Positions 23,992 through 32,821 of a stretch of DNA of 64,000 nt are shown here, one piece after another (within the stretch, counting starts at the first letter, position 1; each line of letters starts with the position of its first letter). Origin of the DNA: Desulfomonile tiedjei. Its GTDB lineage: Bacteria > Desulfobacterota > Desulfomonilia > Desulfomonilales > Desulfomonilaceae. The DNA lies in assembly GCA_016218715.1 (NCBI GenBank), contig JACRDG010000121.1, forward strand, positions 1 through 64,000, written 5' to 3'. The position numbers and the translations under genes are program-made. The notes beneath the pieces are model-generated. The model was not told where the DNA came from, ran no database searches, and saw only the letters and a list, made by a program, of their open reading frames with translations.

Positions 23992-26466
23992 ACCCGCTGC
24001 GACCGGCTCGATGAGGCGCACGTCAGGGATCTTCGCCAGCTCTTCCAGCTTGTCCACCGCTATGAGGCCGATCACCATTTTTCCGGTACTCGCGGTGAAC
24101 GACACCTCCAGGCCCGCGGCTTTCAACTTCTTGAGCACCTCGTCCGTCGTCTTCGCGACCCAGACCTGCACCGTGGTCTTGCCGTCTTTCACGATGACTT
24201 TCCCTGCAGCGTAGTCTTTGGGCTTTTCCTTGAGCGCCACGAGCGCGGCCAGATCGGGCGAAAGTTTCCGTTCAAGTGCTGCGACCTTGCGCTCTTCTCT
24301 TTCCACCAGCACCGCAGGGGAGTCCTTTTCCCCGGGCGCTTGAAGCTTGTCCGCGACCGAGGCGGGCTCTGTCTCTTCTTTCAGCGGTGACCCGAGAACC
24401 GCTTGTCTCGTCATCGGAGCCGTCGCAGGCATTTCCAGAGACCTGGCACGTTTGGCAGCGACCCGGCCGGCCGGGAGACCGTGAAACTGCAGGGCTCCTT
24501 GAGGAGCTGCTACCGCGGCCGCATCGCCGAATATGCGCTCTCTGCTCACGCCATCTGGCATTTCAACGGGCACTGCAACCCTGGTCGGTTTGCCTCCGAT
24601 CGTGACAACCGTCTCCTCGACCGCCACGAAACTGGTGAACTGGGTCATGATGCGATGTTCCAGAGCCACGCGGACGATCTCCTCCTTGATGTCGGACTTG
24701 GGATTCCCTCGTTGCATGCCCATCCAATCCCGCCCCATGAGATCGTCCACCTTGGCCCTTGCCCAGAGGGGACCGAGCGAGCTGTTGGCCGCTTCCTTGT
24801 CCGGCAGGGTAACCTCGAGTCTCTGCTCGTACGGCTTCCCGCCGCTGAACCCCTTGATCGTGACGGTCCCTTTTCCTGGACTGGTATAGCGTGCCTTGAA
24901 GATCAGAGGCTTGCGATCCCACAGGTCCGCGACGGCTTCCGGGAATCGTTCTTCGAGAGAGAGCCCGTCCAGAGACAGGGAAATGTCGGTTAAAACCGGG
25001 GTGGCAATGCGCTGGTAGAACTTCTTCCCGACCTCTTCCGCCGAGCTGTTGAGCAGGACGTAATCGACTTCGCCTCCGCCAACCCGAGCCATCTGGTCCA
25101 GGAGGAATCGGTTGACCGAATTGCCGGTGCCGAACGGGAACCATCGGCTCTTTCCCCTCAGCTTCTGCACGAGCGAGATAATCTCGAAATCGTTCCCCAC
25201 GTACCCGTCTGTCATGAACGTAACGATGCGGAGCCGGTTCTCCGGAGGCGGGGTCTTGCACACCAGTTCGACAGCAGGCCCCATCCAGGTGCCGCCATTG
25301 GCATTGAGCGATTCGATGTATCGAAGGGCCTTGCCACGATACTCCGGGGTATTCTTCTTCGGTTCGGAGAAGAGCATGTTGGCCGTGGAACCGAAGTCGA
25401 TCACGTTGAACGTGTCGTCGGGATTCATGCGATCGATCACGTATTTCATGGTCTCAACGGCCTTTTGCAAGGGTTTGCCGTGCTGCGAGCCCGAGCGATC
25501 GATCACGAAGATCATCTCTTTGCCCGCGATTTGTTCCGGTTTGACCCGCTTCGGAGGGATCAGGATCAGGGCGACCTGCCCTTCTTTCCCCTCTTTGTGC
25601 GAGAGGAACCCCGATCGAATCCGATCGTCCGCAACGAGATAACTCAGGACAAAATCCCGGTTCGGTATTTCTTTCTTGTCCTTCAAGGCTATGGTTGCGC
25701 GATTCTTGCCATCCCGAGCGATAGCCACCTCATGGAGCTTGGACTCCATCCCGAGGATTGGAACTCCCGCGTCGACGGTTACGGTCAGGTCGATGTCGTG
25801 ACCGGCCCGGGTACCCTCGGGGGTCACTGGCGGAGTTATCTTACTCGCGTCGGGAACCTGGGTCGTATCCTCAGCCCAACCGGTCCCCTGCTTGCCCACC
25901 GGTTGGCCGGGGATGAACCTCGGCCCGACCACCATAGGAAAGACGAATTTGAAGGAGCCGTCATCGTACGGGAGCATTTCTACGTACTTGATAGTGATCT
26001 CCACCTTCTGGCCGGGCATGATGTTCGCCACGGACTGGGTGAAGATGTTGGGCCGTTCCTGGTCGAGCAGCGACGCGACGTGCCCTTTGTCGCGCGCCTC
26101 TTCGTAGATGCGCCGCGCTTCTTCCCGTCGCTTGATCTCTCCCCGCACGACCCGCTCTCCGACCCGCATCACCATGTCGTCCACCGCCGCATCGGAGGGG
26201 AGCGGGAACGTATAAACCGCCTCGATCTTGTCCTCCCGCGGATTGTGGAAGGTCTGGGTCACCGACACCCGCGAAACAAACCCGGATACCTCGGCTTTTA
26301 CAGAGGTATGTTCGAGTGGGCACCCGCGGCCGGGTTTGCCGTCCGGTTCGATGATCGTTAAGGTGCCTTGACCGGGAACTTCTCCCAGGCTCAATCCCGC
26401 GGCCCAGCAGATGGCTGCCACGACGAAGAACATGCCGGCCGCAATGTGAAGTCTTTGCCTTTTCAT
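23989..26466 (-). CDS. VIT and von Willebrand A domain protein, exported
   Basis: An 825-residue secreted or periplasmic protein. The frame is open to 26649, but GGAGG lies eight bases before ATG 26466 and this start gives a clean signal peptide (RLHIAAGMFFVVAAICWAAG). Domain order: VIT domain at about 35-175 (VSGFVSRVSVTQTFHNP, EAVYTFPLPSDAAVDDM, and RREEARRIYEEARDKGHVA, a diagnostic VIT stretch), then a VWA domain near 325-500 with the metal-site motif VIDRSGS, then a proline/alanine-rich linker and a C-terminal segment of about 90 residues resembling a ferredoxin-like repeat (KTTVQVWVAKTTDEVLKKLK). Relatives form inter-alpha-trypsin inhibitor-like surface proteins; the role in bacteria is mostly unknown. 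Confidence 0.88.
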   Translation of the reverse strand: MKRQRLHIAAGMFFVVAAICWAAGLSLGEVPGQGTLTIIEPDGKPGRGCPLEHTSVKAEVSGFVSRVSVTQTFHNPREDKIEAVYTFPLPSDAAVDDMVMRVGERVVRGEIKRREEARRIYEEARDKGHVASLLDQERPNIFTQSVANIMPGQKVEITIKYVEMLPYDDGSFKFVFPMVVGPRFIPGQPVGKQGTGWAEDTTQVPDASKITPPVTPEGTRAGHDIDLTVTVDAGVPILGMESKLHEVAIARDGKNRATIALKDKKEIPNRDFVLSYLVADDRIRSGFLSHKEGKEGQVALILIPPKRVKPEQIAGKEMIFVIDRSGSQHGKPLQKAVETMKYVIDRMNPDDTFNVIDFGSTANMLFSEPKKNTPEYRGKALRYIESLNANGGTWMGPAVELVCKTPPPENRLRIVTFMTDGYVGNDFEIISLVQKLRGKSRWFPFGTGNSVNRFLLDQMARVGGGEVDYVLLNSSAEEVGKKFYQRIATPVLTDISLSLDGLSLEERFPEAVADLWDRKPLIFKARYTSPGKGTVTIKGFSGGKPYEQRLEVTLPDKEAANSSLGPLWARAKVDDLMGRDWMGMQRGNPKSDIKEEIVRVALEHRIMTQFTSFVAVEETVVTIGGKPTRVAVPVEMPDGVSRERIFGDAAAVAAPQGALQFHGLPAGRVAAKRARSLEMPATAPMTRQAVLGSPLKEETEPASVADKLQAPGEKDSPAVLVEREERKVAALERKLSPDLAALVALKEKPKDYAAGKVIVKDGKTTVQVWVAKTTDEVLKKLKAAGLEVSFTASTGKMVIGLIAVDKLEELAKIPDVRLIEPVAAG

Positions 26467-26831
26467 CGTTGAATCCTCCAGGTTTGGTTCGCTCATGGTT
26501 CGGGGCTCGCATTGTTGAGCCTTACCCATCACTTCGCAGGGCGAACCGCAATGTTGCAGCAGGGAAGAGACTTTTTTCCCATAAACCAAAAGGAATTGTA
26601 AAATTAGGGGATTATGACCGTTGTTGGTGCAGTGACTCCAGGGTGACACATCGGGTCAGGGGAAGCGTAAGGAGAGCAAGTGCCGATCCAGGCTCTGGGT
26701 GCTCCTTTCTGGTGTTCTGGAGAGAAATCGTGAATCTTCTCGTCTCATACCGCATCTTATTTATGACGGGATGGTGTAGTACGCCACGAAGATTCAGACA
26801 AAGAATATAAAAGCAAGGAGGAGGGCATATC
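26467..26831. other. Divergent intergenic region
   Basis: 365 bases between the divergent VIT-VWA and small secreted protein genes. No gene or convincing promoter was recognised. Confidence 0.4.
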
Positions 26832-27200
26832 ATGACATCCTCAATGAAACTATTAGGAATGGGAATTCTTGCGATGCTGATCGGAATAGCGATGGCCGTT
26901 CCGGTCGCCGCTAATCCGCTTGTCGGAACCGTGGGAACAACACTGTCTCCGGTGAGCGATTACGGGAGTGGAGGGACAGGGGCCCCGGTCCTGAACGTAA
27001 AGTTCCGTCACGGTTTCCAAGGAGGAAGCGGTTACTGGAGCGGAAACTACTGGGGTTACCCCTACTCTGGGGGCAGCTATTACTACAGCCCTTATGGCTA
27101 CTCCACGATCGATCCCTGGTACAACAAAGGAGGCACGCGCGTGTGTACGTTTAACGGCTATGGGTACACATGCTACGGGCCTGACCGTAGTTTCTATTAG
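26832..27200 (+). CDS. Small secreted glycine/tyrosine-rich protein
   Basis: A 122-residue protein behind a strong AGGAGGAG site at 26816-26823. Residues 1-27 are a Sec signal peptide (MKLLGMGILAMLIGIAMAVP core, AxA cleavage at VAANP). The mature part is rich in Gly, Tyr, Ser and Trp, with GGSGYWSGNYWGYPYSGG and YYYSPYGYST, and has two cysteines in the tail (RVCTFNGYGYTC) that may form one disulfide. Such composition suits a surface or envelope structural protein. I do not recognise a family. It stands alone. Confidence 0.65.
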   Translation: MTSSMKLLGMGILAMLIGIAMAVPVAANPLVGTVGTTLSPVSDYGSGGTGAPVLNVKFRHGFQGGSGYWSGNYWGYPYSGGSYYYSPYGYSTIDPWYNKGGTRVCTFNGYGYTCYGPDRSFY

Positions 27201-27655
27201 CCGGTGGTTCGGGTCCCGGGTTGTATAGGAGGCTGTCGCTTAACGTCGCGTATCGAGGACATGATGGCATGTCAGCGAATAAGCGCACGGATCGACTTCG
27301 TTCGGCAGGCTCTTATGAGTCTGACATACTAAACGTTGCCGGTGCCGACAGTTCAGCAACCTTGTCGAAGTGGGTACCGTCGCGCCAAGACTCGGGAAAG
27401 CATTGCGGAACGCTACAGCCTTCCAGGCGCAACCCGGACGACCCCCCTTGAGTCCGTGGAGGGATGCCGCAATAGAAATGCGGCAACGGACTTCCCCATT
27501 GCCGAGAACCTGAAGTGCCCAAACCCGTGGAGGCGGGTTCCGTTTATCCGCTTAAGGGAGCACCGGGCGGATGGGCGGCAACCATCGACGGGCTGTCACA
27601 CGGAACCTGGAAACTCGTGACGCGATGGCACTGCCGTCGAGCACGGCGGGCAGCT
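27201..27655. other. Intergenic region with one hairpin
   Basis: 455 bases without a supported gene. A seven-base stem (TGCCGCA at 27465, TGCGGCA at 27479) with a seven-base loop is the only clear structure; it could end the transcript of the small secreted protein gene. Confidence 0.4.
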
Positions 27656-27886
27656 TCAGGCTCCTTTCTTTTCTCCGATCGCCGAACAGGCTTCCATTGC
27701 CTTTCCAAGCTCAACGAGGGCCTCTACCCATTCGGCATCGAGCACAGATGCCTCTTGCACCATCTTCGCGCGGAGGTCCTTGCCGACCTCGGATTCTTTC
27801 AGTTCAGCCATGATCTTCTGTCTCTTACGAAACGGCCCCACGGCCTTGTCGAAAGCCCTTCGCACCGGATCGAGCGGATTACTCAT
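27656..27886 (-). CDS. Small soluble alpha-helical protein, unknown
   Basis: A 76-residue protein. GGGGAGGT lies five bases ahead of ATG 27886, which I take as the start although the frame stays open to 27985. The product (MSNPLDPVRRAFDKAVGPFR at the start, ending IGEKKGA) is highly charged and helical throughout, with an EEL/KAM-type amphipathic pattern, no signal peptide and no membrane segment. I recognise no family. A second small helical gene lies 400 bases upstream on the same strand. Confidence 0.5.
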   Translation of the reverse strand: MSNPLDPVRRAFDKAVGPFRKRQKIMAELKESEVGKDLRAKMVQEASVLDAEWVEALVELGKAMEACSAIGEKKGA

Positions 27887-28286
27887 CGTTACCTCCCCGA
27901 AAGTCCCCGACCGAAACGGGTGCAGCAGGTGACGCACGCTGCCGGTTTTCGCCTGTCGTGCCGACGGCCGCCATCCCCGTTGCACGCGAAAACCGCAGCC
28001 AGGACAGACCTCTCATGCCCCCGCCGGTTATTGGTACTGAGAACCTTATATGCCAGTCTTTACCACGAGGGGAGCCAAAAAGGAAGGAGATTGCCGTCGC
28101 CGTTCCATGAAACCGATACTGGTGCGCCAACCCCCGGAGCTGGACTTCGATTCGGGGACTTGCCAAGGCTCGGATCGAGCATGACAGGTCTCTCGGGACC
28201 TGTTCCGATCGTACAGGAGGGGGCCGTTCCAGGGCTTCCTGGAGCGTTGGAGGTGCAACAAGGCGACAACAAGGCGGGTAGGTTCG

Positions 28287-28430
28287 CTATTCGTTTACCC
28301 GAGGAAGAAGCTTTTCCAGTTGGGCCAGCTTCAACAAGAACTCGTTGGTAGCGTCTTCCATTTCCTTGGACAGGAGGTGCAACCTCTTTTCTGACAGCGC
28401 CTTGTCGTTCTTCTTGGTCTGCTCGGTCAT
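28287..28430 (-). CDS. Very small charged coiled-coil-like protein
   Basis: A possible 47-residue product from ATG 28430 (MTEQTKKNDKALSEKRLHLL at the start, ending LEKLLPRVNE), all charged helix with heptad-like leucines. The ribosome site is weak (AAGG ten bases ahead). The frame extends to 28565 but the extra residues look non-coding. Size, orientation and helical nature are like the neighbouring 76-residue gene. Real but unproven. Confidence 0.35.
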   Translation of the reverse strand: MTEQTKKNDKALSEKRLHLLSKEMEDATNEFLLKLAQLEKLLPRVNE

Positions 28431-28887
28431 TAGTGCCAACCTTTGCAGCGGACACGCGGTCCACACAGCATGGACAGACATCCTAAAAAGTATTGCACAC
28501 TTATGACAATAATGCAAGCTAAGACTTTGTGAGGACTGGGAGTTTCGGTTCCGAGAGGAGAGCAAGAGCGCAGGCAGTGCCTGACCCCGACCGAGGCCGG
28601 GGTCCAGAAATCCTGGATTCCGGTTTTCGCCGGGGTGACGAAGGATGATTCCGACAAGCAGTCCATACCTGACCGAACTTGCGAAAAGGTGCGCTTAGTA
28701 CGCCATTTCAGAAGTCCGGTGGCGGATTTTGGGTTTCTTGGTGGGACAGGCATCTTGCCTGTCACTTCTTAATGGACCGGCACGATGCCGGCCCCACGAA
28801 CAACCAAGAGCAGAGTCTCCAAGCGCGACCGTACTTATGAAAACGAGTACTTAGGAAATGCGTCGAGCTTGAGCCAGGCCGCAATCC
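28431..28887. repeat. Intergenic region with three repeat types
   Basis: No gene is seen. At 28577-28642 lies an inverted unit of the kind GACCCCGACCGAGGCCGGGG followed by TCCAGAAATCCTGGATTCCG, which recurs in opposite orientation at 51808. At 28739-28805 is a full composite GACAGGCATCTTGCCTGTC plus GACCGGCACGATGCCGGCC. At 28830-28855 is the end motif ATGAAAACGAGTACTTAG. Confidence 0.65.
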
Positions 28888-28965
28888 ACGGAGTAGCTCT
28901 GGGGAGAGCCTATTTGTGCAAAGAAGTTCTCCCCAGTCTAGTTCTTTGAAAGCAACTGGGTATTA
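28888..28965 (+). repeat. Palindromic 3'-end repeat, copy C
   Basis: A perfect nine-base stem CTGGGGAGA (28899) / TCTCCCCAG (28928) around TTTGTGCAAAGAAG-like loop sequence, then TTTGAAAGCAACTGGGTATT whose following A completes the TAA stop (reverse strand) of the lysine-rich gene at 28963. It may terminate that gene. Confidence 0.7.
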
Positions 28966-29361
28966 GCTGCGATGAGGCGACCGCTTGGAAGCGCGGACTT
29001 TCCCGTTGTGCGCCTTCTTGTGCGGTGCGCTCTTGCGATGGAGACCTCGCTTGGACGACTTGCTCTTTTTGTGAGCCAGTTTCTTGGACGTTGCATGGGT
29101 CGCCTTAGTAAGCTTCTTGGACTTGCCCGTCGCCGATTTGAGGTCCGTTTTGCTCTTCTTGGAGCTCATCTTACTCGTGGACGAAGTAAGTGGTTGGGAA
29201 TTCTTGAGGATCCGTGCAAGAGAGGTAGAAGACTTCAGCTCACTATTCTTGAACGACGAAACAGGGTCCTTCCCCTCACTTTGCGCTGCAAAGAGATTGA
29301 CGCCGGGAAGCGCCAGCAGACATACTGCCAAAAAAGACACCAGAAACAGGAATCTTGGCAT
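28963..29361 (-). CDS. Secreted lysine/serine-rich basic protein
   Basis: A 132-residue protein. ATG 29361 follows CTGGAG by about ten bases and gives a clean signal peptide (MPRFLFLVSFLAVCLLALPG, cleavage near FAAQ); the longer frame to 29406 would spoil it. After a Ser/Lys linker the C-terminal half is nearly all K, S, A, H, T and R (for example KKLTKATHATSKKLAHKKSK), like the tails of histone H1 or AlgP. A highly basic exported protein could bind acidic polysaccharide or nucleic acid outside the cell. This is inference from composition alone. Its end abuts palindromic repeat copy C. Confidence 0.6.
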   Translation of the reverse strand: MPRFLFLVSFLAVCLLALPGVNLFAAQSEGKDPVSSFKNSELKSSTSLARILKNSQPLTSSTSKMSSKKSKTDLKSATGKSKKLTKATHATSKKLAHKKSKSSKRGLHRKSAPHKKAHNGKVRASKRSPHRS

Positions 29362-29706
29362 GGCTTTGATACTCCAGGTTGCAATAGTTTTGTGCAACCA
29401 TAACACATGATGAGTTATTTGTCACGGGGGAATCGTGTCGCGCTACGAGGAACCTGCAACCCGCTATACCCACCGCGCGTGCAGGGCCAACTGGCTTTGT
29501 TGCAGAAAAGTCGTTGTTGACAAAGCATTGCGTTGTGATAGAAGTGGTGCCGTTCTCAATCCCGGTTGTCACGCCCAACAACGCAGCAAGGTCAGGCGCC
29601 TCAAAGGATTCCCGAGGTCGCCGGCGCGACCCGTGGGCATGAGGCAACGAGGGAGAGGGCGGTAGGTTTGCACGAAACCTTCCCGAGAAGCGTACCGGTC
29701 GAGGTT
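29362..29706. other. Divergent intergenic region
   Basis: 345 bases between the divergent lysine-rich and radical SAM genes. No gene seen. TTGACA at 29517 is a perfect -35 box, but no good -10 box follows at 16-18 bases, so the promoter is only possible. Confidence 0.4.
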
Positions 29707-31095
29707 ATGATGCACAAGATCCTGTTTGTAACCGCAGCGGACTCCACATCGGAATTCGAGAACCGCTACCGTCCCTTGTGGCCGGGCTACCTGGCGGCCT
29801 TTGCCGAAAAACAGTTGGGGCTGGGAGCACTCGATTTCCGATACATGGCCGGCAATCTGGAAAGTGAACTCGCTGAATATCGGCCGGACATTGTAGCCAT
29901 CGGCTCGGTCTCGCAGAATTTCGGCTATGCGATCGAATATGCCCGCATCGCGAAGGAGCATGGGAAAAACGTCCTCGTAGGTGGCGCCCATATCACGCTC
30001 CTTCCCAGGTCTCTCACCACCCACATGGATGTGGGAGTGATCGGGGAGGGAGAGCAGACCTTTTCGGAATTGATGGAACTGTACCTGGATCAGGGTGGTT
30101 TTCCCGCAGACAGGCTCGCCAAAATCAAGGGGATCGTTTACCGCGAGGACGGCCAATTGGTAACCACCCCACCGCGGCCGCTGATCGAGAAGCTCGACGA
30201 CATCCCACATCCGAAGAGATCGTTGATCGGATACCGGCACGATTCGTACATCATGAGTTCACGCGGATGTCCGTACAATTGTTCATTCTGTGCCTCGACT
30301 AAATTCTGGAATAGCTACCGCAACGCGTCCGCCGAGTACCTGGTGGAAGAGATCGAAGACCTCGCTGCGCATGGCTGCACTGTGATCCGGGTGAACGACG
30401 ATCTCTTTGCGTCGCATAAGAAGCGCCTGCAAAAGGTTGCAGACCTCATGGTCGCTCAGGGGTTACGCGAGAAAGTAGGTTTCGGCTGCCTGGCGCGGGC
30501 GAATCACGTAACCAAAGAGCTGGTGCAACTGCTCAAAGAAATGAAGGTTGTCTCCGCATCCATGGGTTTGGAGAGTGGTTCGGAACGCACCCTGGCCTAC
30601 CTCAAGGGGAAAAACGTCACAGTCGAGGATAACGAGCGGGCAGTGCATCTATTCAAGGAGGCCGGCATCCAGACGAATGGTTACTTCATTATCGGTGCCC
30701 CCGATGAAACCGAAGAAGAAATCATGGATACGTACCGATTCATTAAACGCAGCCCCCTGGATTTTATCGAGATACTCGTCCTGGTACCTTTGCCCGGAAC
30801 AATCATCTGGCAGTGGGCCCTCGATCGCGGTCTCGTTTCCGAGGACATGGATTGGAACCTGCTGAATATTAACTTTGAGTACAATCACGAGAAATCAATC
30901 ATTGTTTCGGAGCGATTGACCCGAGAGGAAATTCATCGCCTGTACAAGAAATTTCGGCGGCTCCGTTTCTATCGCATCGCTCGGAGCCTTCCGACCTCCC
31001 CGTGGCTTGGACAGGTCCCGCGAGTCGTCGCGAGCAAGATTGTGGCACGGGCGTCCCGCGCCAAGGCACGGCTCCTGGCTGCTGTTGGTTCGTGA
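29707..31095 (+). CDS. B12-binding-type radical SAM protein, first of a tandem pair
   Basis: A 462-residue enzyme. The frame is open to 29566, but GAGGTT just before the ATG-ATG pair at 29707/29710 and alignment with the next gene set the start here. Residues 1-140 form the cobalamin-type Rossmann domain (PDIVAIGSVSQNF, VLVGGAHITLLP, GVIGEGEQTFSEL). The radical SAM domain has MSSRGCPYNCSFCAS with cluster cysteines 188, 192 and 195, and later GLESGSERTLAYLKGKNVTV and FIIGAPDETEEEI. The C-terminal 60 residues are basic. Substrate unknown. It is closely similar to the following gene throughout, so the two arose by duplication. Confidence 0.87.
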   Translation: MMHKILFVTAADSTSEFENRYRPLWPGYLAAFAEKQLGLGALDFRYMAGNLESELAEYRPDIVAIGSVSQNFGYAIEYARIAKEHGKNVLVGGAHITLLPRSLTTHMDVGVIGEGEQTFSELMELYLDQGGFPADRLAKIKGIVYREDGQLVTTPPRPLIEKLDDIPHPKRSLIGYRHDSYIMSSRGCPYNCSFCASTKFWNSYRNASAEYLVEEIEDLAAHGCTVIRVNDDLFASHKKRLQKVADLMVAQGLREKVGFGCLARANHVTKELVQLLKEMKVVSASMGLESGSERTLAYLKGKNVTVEDNERAVHLFKEAGIQTNGYFIIGAPDETEEEIMDTYRFIKRSPLDFIEILVLVPLPGTIIWQWALDRGLVSEDMDWNLLNINFEYNHEKSIIVSERLTREEIHRLYKKFRRLRFYRIARSLPTSPWLGQVPRVVASKIVARASRAKARLLAAVGS

Positions 31096-31198
31096 AACGT
31101 TCTTGGAGCGGGAGAGTGCCCGTAAGAGTCATCCCGAGTCCGCCGCTCCGGCTGGCAGCCAACCGGGAGAACGCGGATGGCATCGCCCGGAGGTTGTT

Positions 31199-32563
31199 GT
31201 GATAAACGTCCTATGCGTCAACATAGTGGATCCGATCTCAGAGGTCGAGAATCGCTATCCGCCACTATGGCCCGCCTATTTGGCCGCGTATGCGGACAGG
31301 ACCCTCGGAGAGGGTCGCGTGGATTTTCGGGTCGTGACCAAAGGGCTCGAACAGGAAATTGAATCCTACAAGCCGCACATTGTGGCCCTCGGGTCGGTAT
31401 CGCAGAATTTTGCCCTGGCGAAACAGCAGGCACGCGTGTGCAAGGAGCGTGGGCTGCCGGTGGTCATCGGCGGTCCCCACATCTCGCTCTTGCCTGAGTG
31501 CCTCACCCGGGACATGGATGTAGGGTGCATCGGAGAAGGAGAGCAAACCTTCTCGGAACTTCTGGAACTGTTTCTGGACCAGGGTCGATTTACACCGGAC
31601 GCGCTCAGCGACATAGCGGGTATCGCCTATCATGAGGACGGCCGGGTGAAAGTAACCCCGAGGCGTGAGCTGATCCGGAATTTGGACGACGTTCCCCATC
31701 CCAAGAGGTCGCTCATCGGTTACGGGCGAGATCCGTATATTATCGGTTCGCGCGGGTGCCCGTACAAGTGTACGTACTGCGCATCCTCGCGTTTTTGGAA
31801 GACATATCGCGTTGCTTCCGCGGATTACGCGGTGGAAGAAATTGTCGAACTCGCTGTGCACGGCTCCCGATTGATTCGGTTCAATGATGACCTGTTCATG
31901 AGCAACCGGACCCGTGTGGAGAAGATCATCACTGGGTTGGAGGACCAGGGACTGCTCGGAAAGATAGCTTTCTCCTGTTCTCTGAGGGCCAACCTGGTCA
32001 CCAAGGAACTCGCTGCGCTGCTGAAGCGCATGAATGTGGCTTCTGTGACCATGGGACTGGAAAGCGGTTCCAACCGCGTTCTGGCATCCCTTAAAGGGGG
32101 CGTAACCGTCGAGCAGAACGAGGCCGCTGTGAACTCCTTGAAGGACGCCGGCATTCAATCCAACGCATTCTTCGTCATCGGAGCCCCGGATGAGACCGAG
32201 GACGAGATCATGCAAACCTATCGGTTTATCAAGCGCAGTCGCCTTGACTTTGTCGGTGTGTACGTTCTCGTTCCCCTTCCGGGTACACCCATATGGGACT
32301 TCGCTGCCGAGAAGGGGTTGGTCTCCGCGGACATGGATTGGACGTTGCTGAACATGAATTTTGAGTACAATGCCGACAGACTCGTAATCGTCTCCCAGAA
32401 TCTCACCCGCGACGAAATCAAACACTTGTACCGGAAATTTCGGCGACAGCGTCTCTACCGGATCCTGAAGGCTCTGCCAAGCTCCCCGTGGCTTTGGGAC
32501 ATTCCGCGCGTGGCCCTTGGCGATCTGCTGGAGAGAATGCGCAGGCTGGTCGCCAAGGCATAA
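31199..32563 (+). CDS. B12-binding-type radical SAM protein, second of a tandem pair
   Basis: A 454-residue paralogue of the preceding protein. I chose GTG 31199, preceded by CGGAGG at about five bases; its first residues INVLCVNIVDPISEVENRYP align directly with the start of the first copy, whereas the longer open frame (to 31007) overlaps that gene and looks non-coding. Cluster cysteines are 187, 191 and 194 in GSRGCPYKCTYCAS. Other conserved blocks: GGPHISLLP, IGEGEQTFSEL, DDVPHPKRSLIGYG, GLESGSNRVLASLKGG. About 100 bases separate the pair. Retention of all catalytic motifs in both copies implies two active enzymes with related substrates, perhaps acting in series. Confidence 0.87.
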   Translation: MINVLCVNIVDPISEVENRYPPLWPAYLAAYADRTLGEGRVDFRVVTKGLEQEIESYKPHIVALGSVSQNFALAKQQARVCKERGLPVVIGGPHISLLPECLTRDMDVGCIGEGEQTFSELLELFLDQGRFTPDALSDIAGIAYHEDGRVKVTPRRELIRNLDDVPHPKRSLIGYGRDPYIIGSRGCPYKCTYCASSRFWKTYRVASADYAVEEIVELAVHGSRLIRFNDDLFMSNRTRVEKIITGLEDQGLLGKIAFSCSLRANLVTKELAALLKRMNVASVTMGLESGSNRVLASLKGGVTVEQNEAAVNSLKDAGIQSNAFFVIGAPDETEDEIMQTYRFIKRSRLDFVGVYVLVPLPGTPIWDFAAEKGLVSADMDWTLLNMNFEYNADRLVIVSQNLTRDEIKHLYRKFRRQRLYRILKALPSSPWLWDIPRVALGDLLERMRRLVAKA

Positions 32564-32752
32564 AGCAGTCATCAACAATAGAGTTCGATTGGATGGCCGA
32601 CGAGTTCCTTCTCGTGAACGGGTCGGAACCTCCGGGTCCGAGCGCGACCGCAGGTTGGGAAGCTCGATACCGGAAGCATCTGCGCGGTTCGCAGTAGCCT
32701 CTGGAGCCATCGTAATTGGTGTGTTTCCAGAGGCAGGGGCGAGTCCACACGA

Positions 32753-32781
32753 TTGACATTCATGGTGTTTTAGAATACAAT
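32753..32781 (+). promoter_or_regulatory. Strong sigma-70 promoter of the primase-like gene
   Basis: TTGACA at 32753 and TACAAT at 32776 with a 17-base spacer, in an AT-rich patch unlike the surrounding GC-rich DNA. The gene begins 40 bases downstream. Confidence 0.7.
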
Positions 32782-32821
32782 AATAAAAAGATAGTTACGT
32801 GCAAACCTTCACGCGAGTCTT

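Noticed and set aside
27515-28351. Possible 278-residue plus-strand protein
   Set aside because: Covers two better small minus-strand frames with ribosome sites or helical character and shows no domain.
31007-31198. Longer N-terminus of the second tandem radical SAM protein
   Set aside because: It overlaps the first gene and has no counterpart in the paralogue; the GTG at 31199 with its ribosome site aligns with the true start.
31265-32710. Antisense open frame of 481 codons over the second tandem radical SAM gene
   Set aside because: Same reason: the sense strand has CxxxCxxC and full homology to the first copy.
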